Positions 8,917 to 16,777 of a stretch of DNA of 42,463 nt are shown piece after piece; positions within the stretch are counted from its first letter, which is position 1; every line of letters starts with the position of its first letter. Position numbers and translations under genes: made by a program. The DNA lies in the NCBI GenBank assembly GCA_036311285.1, contig JAXJQF010000102.1:1-42463 (forward strand), in the 5' to 3' direction. The stretch comes from JAXJQF01 sp036311285. GTDB lineage: Bacteria > Pseudomonadota > Gammaproteobacteria > Enterobacterales > Succinivibrionaceae. Below the pieces are notes generated by a model. That model did not search any database. It was not told where the DNA came from and worked only from the letters and a program-made list of their open reading frames with translations.

Positions 8917-8935
8917 ACAGTAAGGAAAAAATAAT

Positions 8936-9811
8936 ATGAATATAATATCTTTATTAATAATAGTTTTTACTCTTTTGTCGGGGATTCTTTGGTTCTTAGA
9001 TATGTTTGTATTTAAACCAAAGAGAAAGGCTTTGTTAAAGGAAAAACAAAAAACACAATTAGTACCTTTAACTAAGAAGGAAAAAAGTGAAATTCTAGAT
9101 AACACAGGAATGATGGGCGCGATTGCTGATTGTTTTCCTATTTTATTGGTTGTTTTTTTAGTTCGTTCATTTTTATATGAACCATTTAGAATTCCATCAG
9201 CGTCAATGATGCCTACTTTGTTAAGAGGGGACTTTATTTTAGTTGAGAAGTTTAGCTATGGAATCAGAAATCCATTCACAAATAGTGTTTGGTTTGATAC
9301 TGGTAAGATTGAACGTGGTGATGTGGTTGTGTTCAAGTATCCTGAAAATCCTTCAATTGATTACATAAAGAGAATTGTCGGCTTGCCAGGTGATAAGATT
9401 TATGTTGAAGACGAAAAACTATACATAAAAAAGAAGGATGGCGATGTAGTTGAGTACATAGGTTTTGAAGATGTGGAGAAACAACCATATTTAAAATTTA
9501 ATGAAGAATACCCTAGTGAACATGGGATTGTTTTTAAAGAGAATTTGATGGGCTATGAGCATAAGATTATGCACGATGCTAATGCTCGTATATTAGAACA
9601 GTTCTATGTTCAATCTAATCAAAGTTATGGCGAATGGGTTGTTCCTGAAGGTCATTATTTTGCGATGGGGGACAATAGAGAACATTCACGAGATAGTCGT
9701 TACTGGGGGTTTGTTCCTGACGAATTAGTTGTAGGAAAGGCTAAAATCGTTTGGTTTAGTTTTACATTTGAAGAATTATTCCGAACAGAAAGAGTTGGAG
9801 TTATAAAGTAA
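8936..9811 (+). CDS. lepB: Signal peptidase I
   Basis: This membrane peptidase removes signal peptides from exported proteins. It has two N-terminal membrane segments (about 3-24 and 62-80). The catalytic serine is S90 in IPSASMMPT and the general-base lysine K145 in DYIKRIVGLPGD, at practically the E. coli numbering. The family box GDNREHSRDSRYWG is near the C-terminus. The length of 291 residues is somewhat shorter than E. coli LepB (324), with a smaller insertion in the periplasmic domain. It lies between lepA and rnc; its stop is immediately followed by the rnc ATG (taa-atg). Confidence 0.98.
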   Translation: MNIISLLIIVFTLLSGILWFLDMFVFKPKRKALLKEKQKTQLVPLTKKEKSEILDNTGMMGAIADCFPILLVVFLVRSFLYEPFRIPSASMMPTLLRGDFILVEKFSYGIRNPFTNSVWFDTGKIERGDVVVFKYPENPSIDYIKRIVGLPGDKIYVEDEKLYIKKKDGDVVEYIGFEDVEKQPYLKFNEEYPSEHGIVFKENLMGYEHKIMHDANARILEQFYVQSNQSYGEWVVPEGHYFAMGDNREHSRDSRYWGFVPDELVVGKAKIVWFSFTFEELFRTERVGVIK

Positions 9812-10522
9812 ATGACCAATAGTTACCTTAAAGACAAGTATTTTCGATTAGAAAAGGCTATAGGGTATGAATATAAAAATTTAAACTACTTGCAACATGC
9901 ATTGACGCATAGAAGCGCAAAGCCAGAACATAATGAACGACTAGAATTTTTAGGTGATTCTATATTAGGGATGATTATAGCTGAGAAATTATATGATAAT
10001 TTTCCTGGTATAGGAGAGGGTGATTTAACACGAATGCGTTCTACCTTAGTTAGAGAGGTGGCATTAGCTGAAATCGCAAGAGAGTTTAAGTTAGGCGATT
10101 TTCTTATAATGGGACAGGGTGAACGTAAGAGTGGTGGTTTTAGACGTGATTCTATTTTAGCAGACGCAGTTGAATCTATAATTGCATCGATTTACCTAGA
10201 TTGTGGTAAAGATTTAAATGTTGTACGTGATGTTTTAATGGTGTGGTACGAAACAAGATTGAAGAATGTTCAAACTGTAACATCGCAAAAGGATCCAAAG
10301 ACTCAATTGCAAGAGTATTTACAAGGAAGAAAATTATCACTTCCTACATACAGTGTTGTTAATGTATCAGGTGAGGATCATAACCAGCACTTTACTGTTA
10401 AATTAGAAGTTTGTTTCCTTAAGGATGCGATAGTTGGTTATGGTTCGTCTATTAGAAGAGCAGAACAAAGTGCAGCATCAAAAGCAATGGAAATTCTAAG
10501 ATCAAAAGATAGTAGCAAATAG
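9812..10522 (+). CDS. rnc: Ribonuclease III
   Basis: RNase III cuts double-stranded RNA, including the rRNA precursor. In 236 residues it has the N-terminal catalytic domain with signature ERLEFLGDS (42-50; acidic residues E42, E45, D49), the second acidic site D118/E121 in LADAVESI, and a C-terminal double-stranded RNA-binding domain (about 158-230, KTQLQEYLQGRKL ... GYGSSIRRAEQSAASKAM). It starts directly at the end of lepB and is followed by era 16 bp later, the conserved rnc-era pair. Confidence 0.98.
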   Translation: MTNSYLKDKYFRLEKAIGYEYKNLNYLQHALTHRSAKPEHNERLEFLGDSILGMIIAEKLYDNFPGIGEGDLTRMRSTLVREVALAEIAREFKLGDFLIMGQGERKSGGFRRDSILADAVESIIASIYLDCGKDLNVVRDVLMVWYETRLKNVQTVTSQKDPKTQLQEYLQGRKLSLPTYSVVNVSGEDHNQHFTVKLEVCFLKDAIVGYGSSIRRAEQSAASKAMEILRSKDSSK

Positions 10523-10538
10523 TAAATTTAGGTTAATT

Positions 10539-11459
10539 ATGGAAAATTCAAATAATGATGCTAGAAGATGTGGCTTTATCGCAATAGTTGGTAGGCCTAA
10601 TGTTGGTAAATCAACATTGATGAACAGAATTTTAGGACAAAAAATCAGTATTACATCGAGAAAACCACAAACAACTCGCCATAGAATTATGGGGATTGAT
10701 ACGGAAGGTATTTATCAAACAATTTATGTTGATACTCCAGGTCTTCATATAGAAGAGAAGAGAGCTATCAATAAATTGATGAACCGTGCTGCTGAAAGTT
10801 CTATTGGAGATGTGGAACTAGTGTTCTTTGTCGTTGATGCTACTAGATGGACTGACGATGACGAGATGGTTCTTAAGAAATTAGAAAAGTATAATTCTCC
10901 AGTTATTTTAGTTTTAAACAAGGTAGATTCATTAGAAAATAAGAACGAAGCTTTACCGATTATTCAAAAGTTGTCTGCAAAAAGAGAATTTAAGGATATT
11001 GTTCCTATTTCAGCTAAGCATGGTGATAATGTTGAAAGATTAAAAGAAATTGCAAGAGCTTCTCTTCCGATTGGTGATTTCTGTTTTCCTGAAGATTATG
11101 TTACTGATAGATCGAGTAGATTTATAGCTTCTGAAATTATCAGAGAAAAGCTAATGCGCTTTATGGGAGATGAACTTCCATATAGTGTTACTGTTGAAAT
11201 TGAACAGTATAAGATTCAAGCAAACGGAGTTGTACATATTAACGCTTTGATTCTAGTGGAAAGAGATGGCCAAAAGAAAATGGTTATTGGAGCAAAGGGT
11301 GAAAAGTTAAAAACTATCGGTTCAGAAGCTAGAAAGGATCTTGAAAAGATCTTAGAATCAAAGGTATTCTTAGAGATATGGGTAAAGGTTAAATCAGGTT
11401 GGGCTGATGATGAAAGAGCTTTACAATCTCTTGGATATATGGACTTTTTAGATAAGTAA
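10539..11459 (+). CDS. era: GTPase Era
   Basis: Era is a GTPase that binds the 3' end of 16S rRNA and assists 30S subunit maturation. The 306 residues show the P-loop GRPNVGKS (18-25), the effector/switch region with DTPGLH (65-70), NKVD (127-130), and a C-terminal KH RNA-binding domain around MVIGAKGEKLKTIGSEARKD. It sits in the rnc-era-recO operon, 16 bp after rnc and 21 bp before recO. Confidence 0.98.
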   Translation: MENSNNDARRCGFIAIVGRPNVGKSTLMNRILGQKISITSRKPQTTRHRIMGIDTEGIYQTIYVDTPGLHIEEKRAINKLMNRAAESSIGDVELVFFVVDATRWTDDDEMVLKKLEKYNSPVILVLNKVDSLENKNEALPIIQKLSAKREFKDIVPISAKHGDNVERLKEIARASLPIGDFCFPEDYVTDRSSRFIASEIIREKLMRFMGDELPYSVTVEIEQYKIQANGVVHINALILVERDGQKKMVIGAKGEKLKTIGSEARKDLEKILESKVFLEIWVKVKSGWADDERALQSLGYMDFLDK

Positions 11460-11480
11460 ATATTAAATCATAAGAATCGT

Positions 11481-12221
11481 ATGTCTGCAGGTGATATAAA
11501 AGAAACAGTATGCTTTATTTTGCACACAAGGTCATATGATGAACGCTCATTATTAGTTCAAGCGTTAAGTTATGATTTAGGAAGAATTTCCTTTGTTGCT
11601 AACAGAGTAAAGGGAGTAAAAAATAAGAATAAAGGTTTTATTCAGTTGTTTACTCCTTTGAGGGTAAGTTTAAGAAGAGTAAACTCTTCGTTAAAATCTA
11701 TGTATAGTGTTGAGCAAATAAGTAAACCTTTTAACTTAGAAGTGCCAAAACTATATCTAGGAATGTATATAAATGAACTTTTAGTTCATTTATATAATGT
11801 TCAAGACGAAAGCGCAGAGCTTTTTGATCTTTATGTAGAAACGCTAGAGCAGCTTTCTAATACTCAAAATGATGAATATGTTCTTCGTTTGTTTGAATTA
11901 AAACTTCTTGATTTTTTAGGTCTTGGTATAGGGCTAAACCAAGAATCTCCTTTCCGATTCAAAAATGATAAGTATTATTTTTTTAAAGAAAATGAAGGTC
12001 TAGTAGAAAGCGATTTAGTACTTGTAGAAAATGTGGCTTACAAAAATTATTTTTCAGGAGCAGATCTTAATAGCTTTATTGAAGACCAAAATATTACGCC
12101 AAAGGTCTTAAAGACTGTTAAAAACTTGTGCAGGACATTATTAGAACCTTTGCTTCAAAATAAAACGATTCAAAGTAGAGAGATTTACAAGTCATTTATA
12201 GACAACAAAATAAGAATGTAG
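11481..12221 (+). CDS. recO: DNA repair protein RecO
   Basis: RecO works with RecF and RecR to load RecA onto SSB-coated single-stranded DNA. The 246-residue protein has the N-terminal OB-fold region (ETVCFILHTRSYDERSLLVQALSYDLGRISFVANRVKG) and the helical C-terminal part (YLGMYINELLVHLY ... FELKLLDFLG). The family is poorly conserved but the start pattern and position after era are diagnostic. The pdxJ-acpS genes that follow recO in E. coli are absent. It ends in TAG. Confidence 0.95.
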   Translation: MSAGDIKETVCFILHTRSYDERSLLVQALSYDLGRISFVANRVKGVKNKNKGFIQLFTPLRVSLRRVNSSLKSMYSVEQISKPFNLEVPKLYLGMYINELLVHLYNVQDESAELFDLYVETLEQLSNTQNDEYVLRLFELKLLDFLGLGIGLNQESPFRFKNDKYYFFKENEGLVESDLVLVENVAYKNYFSGADLNSFIEDQNITPKVLKTVKNLCRTLLEPLLQNKTIQSREIYKSFIDNKIRM

Positions 12222-12253
12222 TTTTTATATAAGCATTGTTGTTTATATAAAAC
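12221..12253 (+). other. AT-rich inverted repeat just after recO
   Basis: GTTTTTATATAA (12221-12232) can pair with TTATATAAAAC (12243-12253) with one bulged base. It has no GC in the stem and no T tract after it, so it would be a poor terminator; it may only slow polymerase or protect the 3' end of the lepA-recO transcript. Confidence 0.3.
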
Positions 12254-12551
12254 ATTACGAATTTCCCAAAGAAGTATAGTGTTAAAACTTAAATCATTTA
12301 TTTACATATTAATAAGATAGAAATAGGTTGTTGTTTATATCTTTTTACGTGATGTTTTTTATGTTCTTTATGGTATTGTATCCTCCATGTTTTTAGGTGT
12401 GCTAATAAGTTTTTTTCAAGTAAGTAGATAAAATTTTAAGCAAATAAAACAATTTGTTTGTTTGGTATCTTAATTTAGATATATATTTTGTACAAAAAGC
12501 AAAAGATATATTATATTTGTTGTTGTTTGTTTTGCTTTTTGGGATATGGTA
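12254..12551. other. Non-coding leader of relA
   Basis: About 300 bp without a credible gene lie between recO and relA; the sequence is very AT-rich with many short T and GTT runs. No reading frame with a ribosome-binding site is visible on either strand, and no promoter clearly stands out. The only clear structure is the inverted repeat at 12493-12541, annotated separately. The length suggests relA is transcribed from its own promoter with a long leader. Confidence 0.5.
12493..12541 (+). promoter_or_regulatory. Perfect 12-bp inverted repeat before the relA start
   Basis: CAAAAAGCAAAA (12493-12504) and TTTTGCTTTTTG (12530-12541) are exact reverse complements with a 25-nt loop. The right arm ends at the GGGA (12541-12544) that serves as ribosome-binding site for the ATG at 12552. 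A hairpin here would partly cover the Shine-Dalgarno sequence, so it could control relA translation; on DNA it could equally be an operator. Confidence 0.5.
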
Positions 12552-14795
12552 ATGGTTGCTATCAGAGATACACATTCTAAGGACAATAGTGATTTTAGAA
12601 AGTGGTTGTCTGCATTGTCGTTGAATGAAGACGAAAAAACAGAATTAGAAAGAGTTTATACTTATTGTTGTGTTCGTGTTTCAAATGAAGAAGACATAAA
12701 AAGCTTAACTAAGGTTATAATTGAAATTATAGGCATACTGATGTCTATTCATATGGATTTAGAAAGCATGATTATTGCTGTTATTTATCCATTCATTAAA
12801 AAGAAATATTTAACATTAGAGCAAGTTGAAAAGAGTCAGGATAAGAAAATTGGTACTTTACTAAGATGTGTAAAGGACATGGAATCTATTCGTTTTTTAC
12901 ATACAATTAATTCAGAACAAAATGTGTCTGAGGCTCAGGTTGATACAGTTCGTAGAATGCTATTAGCAATGGTTGAAGACGTAAGAGCTGTTATTATTAA
13001 GCTTGCTGAAAGAATAGCAACACTCCGTGAAATTAAGACAGATTCAGAGGATAAAAGAGTATTAATAGCGAAGGAAATTTCTAAGATTTATGCTCCTTTG
13101 GCGAATAGATTAGGTATCGGTCAATTAAAATGGGAATTAGAGGATTTATCATTTAGATACTTGCATCCTGATATTTATAAGCAAATAGCAAAATTGTTAG
13201 ATGAAAAGAGAATTGATAGAGAAATTTATATTAACAATTTTGTTAAGGATTTAAAGGTTTTTCTAGAAGAAGAAAATATAACTGCAGAGGTGTATGGCCG
13301 TCCAAAGCATATTTATAGTATTTGGAGAAAGATGCAAAAGAAACATGTTGATTTTGCAGGGTTATATGATGTAAGAGCAGTTAGAATAATTGTAAGTAGA
13401 ATTCAAGATTGTTACTCAGTTTTAGGTGTAATACATACAAGATTTCATCATATACCTAAAGAGTTTGATGATTATATTGCTAATCCAAAAGCGAATGGTT
13501 ATAAGTCAATTCATACGGTAATTATTGGACCAGAGGGAAAGACTATAGAAATTCAAATCAGAACAGCTGATATGCATAAGGATGCTGAATTAGGTGTTGC
13601 GGCACATTGGAAGTATAAAGAGGGTAAGAACTCTAATTTAGATGCTGCTTTCGAAGAAAGAATTTCATGGTTAAGAAAGTTATTAGCATGGCAAGAAGAT
13701 GTATCAGAGAACTGTACTCTTGTTGATGAATTTAAGACTCAAGTATTCGAAGATAGAGTTTATGTATTTACTCCTAAGGGGGATGTTGTTGACTTACCTG
13801 TTGGGGCAACTCCGCTTGATTTTGCATACCATATTCATAGTATGATTGGTCATAGATGTGTTGGAGCAAAGGTTGATGGCCGAATGGTTTCGTTTACTTA
13901 TCAGCTTCAAACTGGTGAGCAAGTGTATTTATATACACAAAAGGAACCTAATCCAAGTAGAGATTGGTTAAATCCAACTAATGGTTTCTTAAAAACAAGT
14001 AAAGCCAGAGCGAAGGTTGTTGCTTGGTTTAAGAAGATCGATAAAGAAAAGAATGTTGTAGCAGGTAAGACGATTTTAGAAAAAGAATTAGAGCATAATT
14101 CTATTTCGTTATCAAAAGAACAGTTGCCTAACATCTTAAAAGAAACGTTCACAAGATATAACGCCAAGGAATTAAATGATATTTACGCTGGCATAGGTTC
14201 TGGTGATATTAGAATTAATCAAATTGTTCATTTTATTACTGAAAAATTAAAGGAATTAAATAAGAATAAAGATGATGATTCTCATATTATTAAGACTATT
14301 GAGCAAAGAACGTTAGATAAATTAGCACACTCACGTAAAACAATTCAGAAAAATCAAATTATTGTAAATGACGTAGGAAATTTAGTTACCTATGTTGCTA
14401 AATGTTGTCATCCTATTCCTGGAGAGGATATTGTTGGTTTTATAACTCAAGGAAGAGGAGTTTCTATTCACAGACAAGATTGTGAAACTGTAAAGAATTT
14501 ACTTAAGATGAGCCCTGAAAGAATTGTAGAAGCTAAATGGGGAAATGCATATTCAACAGGTGTGCCAGTTACAATTGGTATTCAAGCAAATGATAGGGGT
14601 GGTCTGCTTCGAGATATAACTACAATAATTGCTAATGAGAAGATAAATGTGTTAGGGGTTCGATCTAGATCTAATGTATATGAACAGGTTGCATATATAG
14701 ATGTAGATATGGAAATATATAATATCGGAGACCTGAAAAAAGTCTTAGGGAAACTTAATAGATTGGGTGATGTTTTATCCGCAAAAAGACTGTAA
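12552..14795 (+). CDS. relA: (p)ppGpp synthetase RelA
   Basis: RelA is the ribosome-bound stringent-response enzyme that makes (p)ppGpp when uncharged tRNA enters the A site. The protein is 747 residues, like E. coli. The N-terminal hydrolase-like domain lacks the HDxxED motif, so it should not degrade ppGpp. The synthetase domain has YGRPKHIYSIWRKMQKK and the EFDD form of the synthetase motif (monofunctional RelA type) followed by NPKANGYKSIHT. A TGS domain (VYVFTPKGDVVDLP...), a zinc-finger-like region (AKCCHPIPGEDIVGF) and a C-terminal ACT domain follow. I choose 12552 because MVAIRD matches E. coli MVAVRS; an ATG two codons earlier is possible. The mazG gene found after relA in E. coli is missing. 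Confidence 0.97.
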   Translation: MVAIRDTHSKDNSDFRKWLSALSLNEDEKTELERVYTYCCVRVSNEEDIKSLTKVIIEIIGILMSIHMDLESMIIAVIYPFIKKKYLTLEQVEKSQDKKIGTLLRCVKDMESIRFLHTINSEQNVSEAQVDTVRRMLLAMVEDVRAVIIKLAERIATLREIKTDSEDKRVLIAKEISKIYAPLANRLGIGQLKWELEDLSFRYLHPDIYKQIAKLLDEKRIDREIYINNFVKDLKVFLEEENITAEVYGRPKHIYSIWRKMQKKHVDFAGLYDVRAVRIIVSRIQDCYSVLGVIHTRFHHIPKEFDDYIANPKANGYKSIHTVIIGPEGKTIEIQIRTADMHKDAELGVAAHWKYKEGKNSNLDAAFEERISWLRKLLAWQEDVSENCTLVDEFKTQVFEDRVYVFTPKGDVVDLPVGATPLDFAYHIHSMIGHRCVGAKVDGRMVSFTYQLQTGEQVYLYTQKEPNPSRDWLNPTNGFLKTSKARAKVVAWFKKIDKEKNVVAGKTILEKELEHNSISLSKEQLPNILKETFTRYNAKELNDIYAGIGSGDIRINQIVHFITEKLKELNKNKDDDSHIIKTIEQRTLDKLAHSRKTIQKNQIIVNDVGNLVTYVAKCCHPIPGEDIVGFITQGRGVSIHRQDCETVKNLLKMSPERIVEAKWGNAYSTGVPVTIGIQANDRGGLLRDITTIIANEKINVLGVRSRSNVYEQVAYIDVDMEIYNIGDLKKVLGKLNRLGDVLSAKRL

Positions 14796-14853
14796 AAAAA
14801 AATATCATAAATTTTTAGAATATGATAATATTACTTGATAATAGTTATAGAGA

Positions 14854-14900
14854 AAGAACAGCATAAATTGTGATTACAGTCGTGCTGTTTTTGTTTTTTT
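14854..14900 (+). terminator. Terminator or attenuator hairpin directly before pyrG
   Basis: AAGAACAGCA (14854-14863) pairs with TGCTGTTTTT (14883-14892), one G-U pair, 19-nt loop, followed by GTTTTTTT. It has the shape of an intrinsic terminator, but only 19 nt separate the T tract from the pyrG ATG at 14920, leaving no room for a promoter. A competing 8-bp pairing is possible between GACTGTAA at the relA stop (14788-14795) and TTACAGTC in the loop (14874-14881). Confidence 0.65.
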
Positions 14901-14919
14901 AAAATATTAGGTTTTATTT

Positions 14920-16551
14920 ATGTCTACTAAATTCATATTTGTAACTGGTGGTGTTGTTTCATCTTTAGGTAAAGGTATTGCAGCTGCATCTTTAGCCGCG
15001 GTTTTAGAAGCTCGTGGGTTAAAAGTAACAATGCTAAAGCTTGATCCATATATTAACGTAGATCCAGGCACAATGAGTCCTATTCAACATGGTGAAGTTT
15101 TTGTTACAGAAGATGGTGCAGAGACAGATTTAGACTTGGGTCACTACGAACGTTTTATTCGTACTAAGATGACTCATAATAATAACTTTACAACTGGTAG
15201 AATCTATTCAGAAGTTATTAGAAAGGAAAGAAGAGGTGATTATCTTGGTGCAACTATTCAGGTAATTCCTCATATTACAAATCAAATTAAAGAAGGCGTT
15301 TTAGCTGGAGCTGAAGGTCAAGATATCGCTATCGTTGAAGTTGGCGGTACAGTTGGTGATATCGAATCATTACCATTCTTAGAAGCGTTAAGACAATTAG
15401 CGGTAGATATCGGTAGACAAAATGCTTTATTTATGCATTTAACTTTAGTTCCATACTTAAAGACTTCAGGTGAAGTAAAGACAAAGCCTACTCAGCACTC
15501 AGTTAAGGAATTATTAAGTATAGGTATTCAACCTGATATCTTAGTTTGTCGTTCAGATATAAATATTCCAAGTAACGAAAAGTCAAAGATTTCATTATTC
15601 TGTAACGTAAGCGAAAATGCAGTTATTTCATTACGTGATGTTGATTCAATCTATAAGATTCCAGCATTATTAAAGAATCAAGGTTTAGACGAGTTAGTAT
15701 GTCAAAGATTTGGTATTCAATGCAAGGAAGCAGATTTGTCAGAATGGGAACAAGTAATTTATCAACAAGCAAATAGCGAAGGTGAAGTTGTTATAGGTAT
15801 GGTTGGTAAGTATGTTCAATTACCAGATGCTTACAAATCAGTGAATGAAGCTTTAAAACATGGCGGTTTAAAGAATTGTGTAAATGTTAAGATTGAATAT
15901 ATTGATTCTCAAGACCTAGAATCTAAGGGAACAGAAGTATTAGAGCACTTGGATGCTATTTTGGTTCCTGGTGGATTCGGTACTAGAGGTACAGAAGGCA
16001 AGATTTTAGCTGCGAAGTATGCTAGAGAAAATAATGTTCCATATTTAGGTATTTGCTTAGGTATGCAAATCGCAATGATCGAATACGCTCGTAACGTGGT
16101 TGGTATGGAAGGAGCTAACTCAACTGAGTTTGATTCGGAAACCAAGTATCCAGTAATTGGTTTAATTACAGAATGGATTAATGAAGAAGGAAAGAAGGAA
16201 CTTCGTAGTGAAGAGTCTGACTTAGGTGGAACTATGAGATTAGGTGCTCAATTATGTCACTTAGCAGAAGGCTCAAAGGTTGCTGAAATGTACGGTTCTA
16301 ACCAAATTTACGAACGTCATCGTCACCGTTATGAAGTTAATAATAATCTGTTAGATGAAATTAAAGCTAAGGGATTGTCTGTTACAGGTTTAAGTGCTGA
16401 TAAAAAACTTGTTGAAATTATTGAAAATCCAGCTCATCCATGGTTTGTTGCAGTGCAATTCCATCCAGAGTTCACTTCAACTCCAAGAGATGGTCACCCA
16501 TTATTCAGCGGTTTTATTAAGGCTGCAAAGGATTATCAAAAGAATAAGTAA
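14920..16551 (+). CDS. pyrG: CTP synthase
   Basis: PyrG converts UTP to CTP with ATP and glutamine. In 543 residues it has the N-terminal amidoligase domain (FIFVTGGVVSSLGKGIAAAS with the ATP-binding GKG, then MLKLDPYINVDPGTMSPIQHGEV) and a C-terminal class I glutaminase domain whose nucleophile is the cysteine of YLGICLGMQ (about residue 380), with the histidine/glutamate pair in VQFHPEFTSTP. The TTAGG (14907-14911) is the likely ribosome-binding site. It sits between relA and eno as in E. coli, but has its own terminator and is therefore a separate unit from eno. Confidence 0.98.
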   Translation: MSTKFIFVTGGVVSSLGKGIAAASLAAVLEARGLKVTMLKLDPYINVDPGTMSPIQHGEVFVTEDGAETDLDLGHYERFIRTKMTHNNNFTTGRIYSEVIRKERRGDYLGATIQVIPHITNQIKEGVLAGAEGQDIAIVEVGGTVGDIESLPFLEALRQLAVDIGRQNALFMHLTLVPYLKTSGEVKTKPTQHSVKELLSIGIQPDILVCRSDINIPSNEKSKISLFCNVSENAVISLRDVDSIYKIPALLKNQGLDELVCQRFGIQCKEADLSEWEQVIYQQANSEGEVVIGMVGKYVQLPDAYKSVNEALKHGGLKNCVNVKIEYIDSQDLESKGTEVLEHLDAILVPGGFGTRGTEGKILAAKYARENNVPYLGICLGMQIAMIEYARNVVGMEGANSTEFDSETKYPVIGLITEWINEEGKKELRSEESDLGGTMRLGAQLCHLAEGSKVAEMYGSNQIYERHRHRYEVNNNLLDEIKAKGLSVTGLSADKKLVEIIENPAHPWFVAVQFHPEFTSTPRDGHPLFSGFIKAAKDYQKNK

Positions 16552-16583
16552 TCTTTTACCTTAATCTTAAAATTACAAATAAT

Positions 16584-16619
16584 AAGAGTTCTAAAAATGT
16601 TTAGAACTCTTGTTTTTTT
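16584..16619 (+). terminator. Intrinsic terminator of pyrG
   Basis: AAGAGTTCTAAA (16584-16595), a 4-nt AATG loop, TTTAGAACTCTT (16600-16611), then GTTTTTTT. The 12-bp stem is perfect and the T tract is long, 33 bp after the pyrG stop. Confidence 0.9.
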
Positions 16620-16656
16620 AATCAAAAAAAATCAAAAATATAGTATCTTGCCCATG

Positions 16657-16685
16657 TTGAATTTCTACGCATAAACAAGTATAAT
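16657..16685 (+). promoter_or_regulatory. Sigma-70 promoter of eno
   Basis: TTGAAT (16657-16662), 17-bp spacer, perfect TATAAT (16680-16685). It implies a leader of about 85 nt. The leader contains a small hairpin, CTGTC-ATGA-GACAG (16731-16744), and ends with an AGAGGA ribosome-binding site, a layout expected of a strongly expressed gene. Confidence 0.8.
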
Positions 16686-16777
16686 TCATGATAAAAGCGA
16701 AATAGGTTCGTAAAGAATTTTTTATTGTTGCTGTCATGAGACAGTATGTTTAAGTTATCCAAAGAGGATTTAATTAA

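Noticed and set aside
16731..16744. CTGTC-ATGA-GACAG before eno as a LexA-type site
   Set aside because: The spacing is CTGT-N6-ACAG rather than N8, and eno is not an SOS gene; it is better read as a small leader hairpin.
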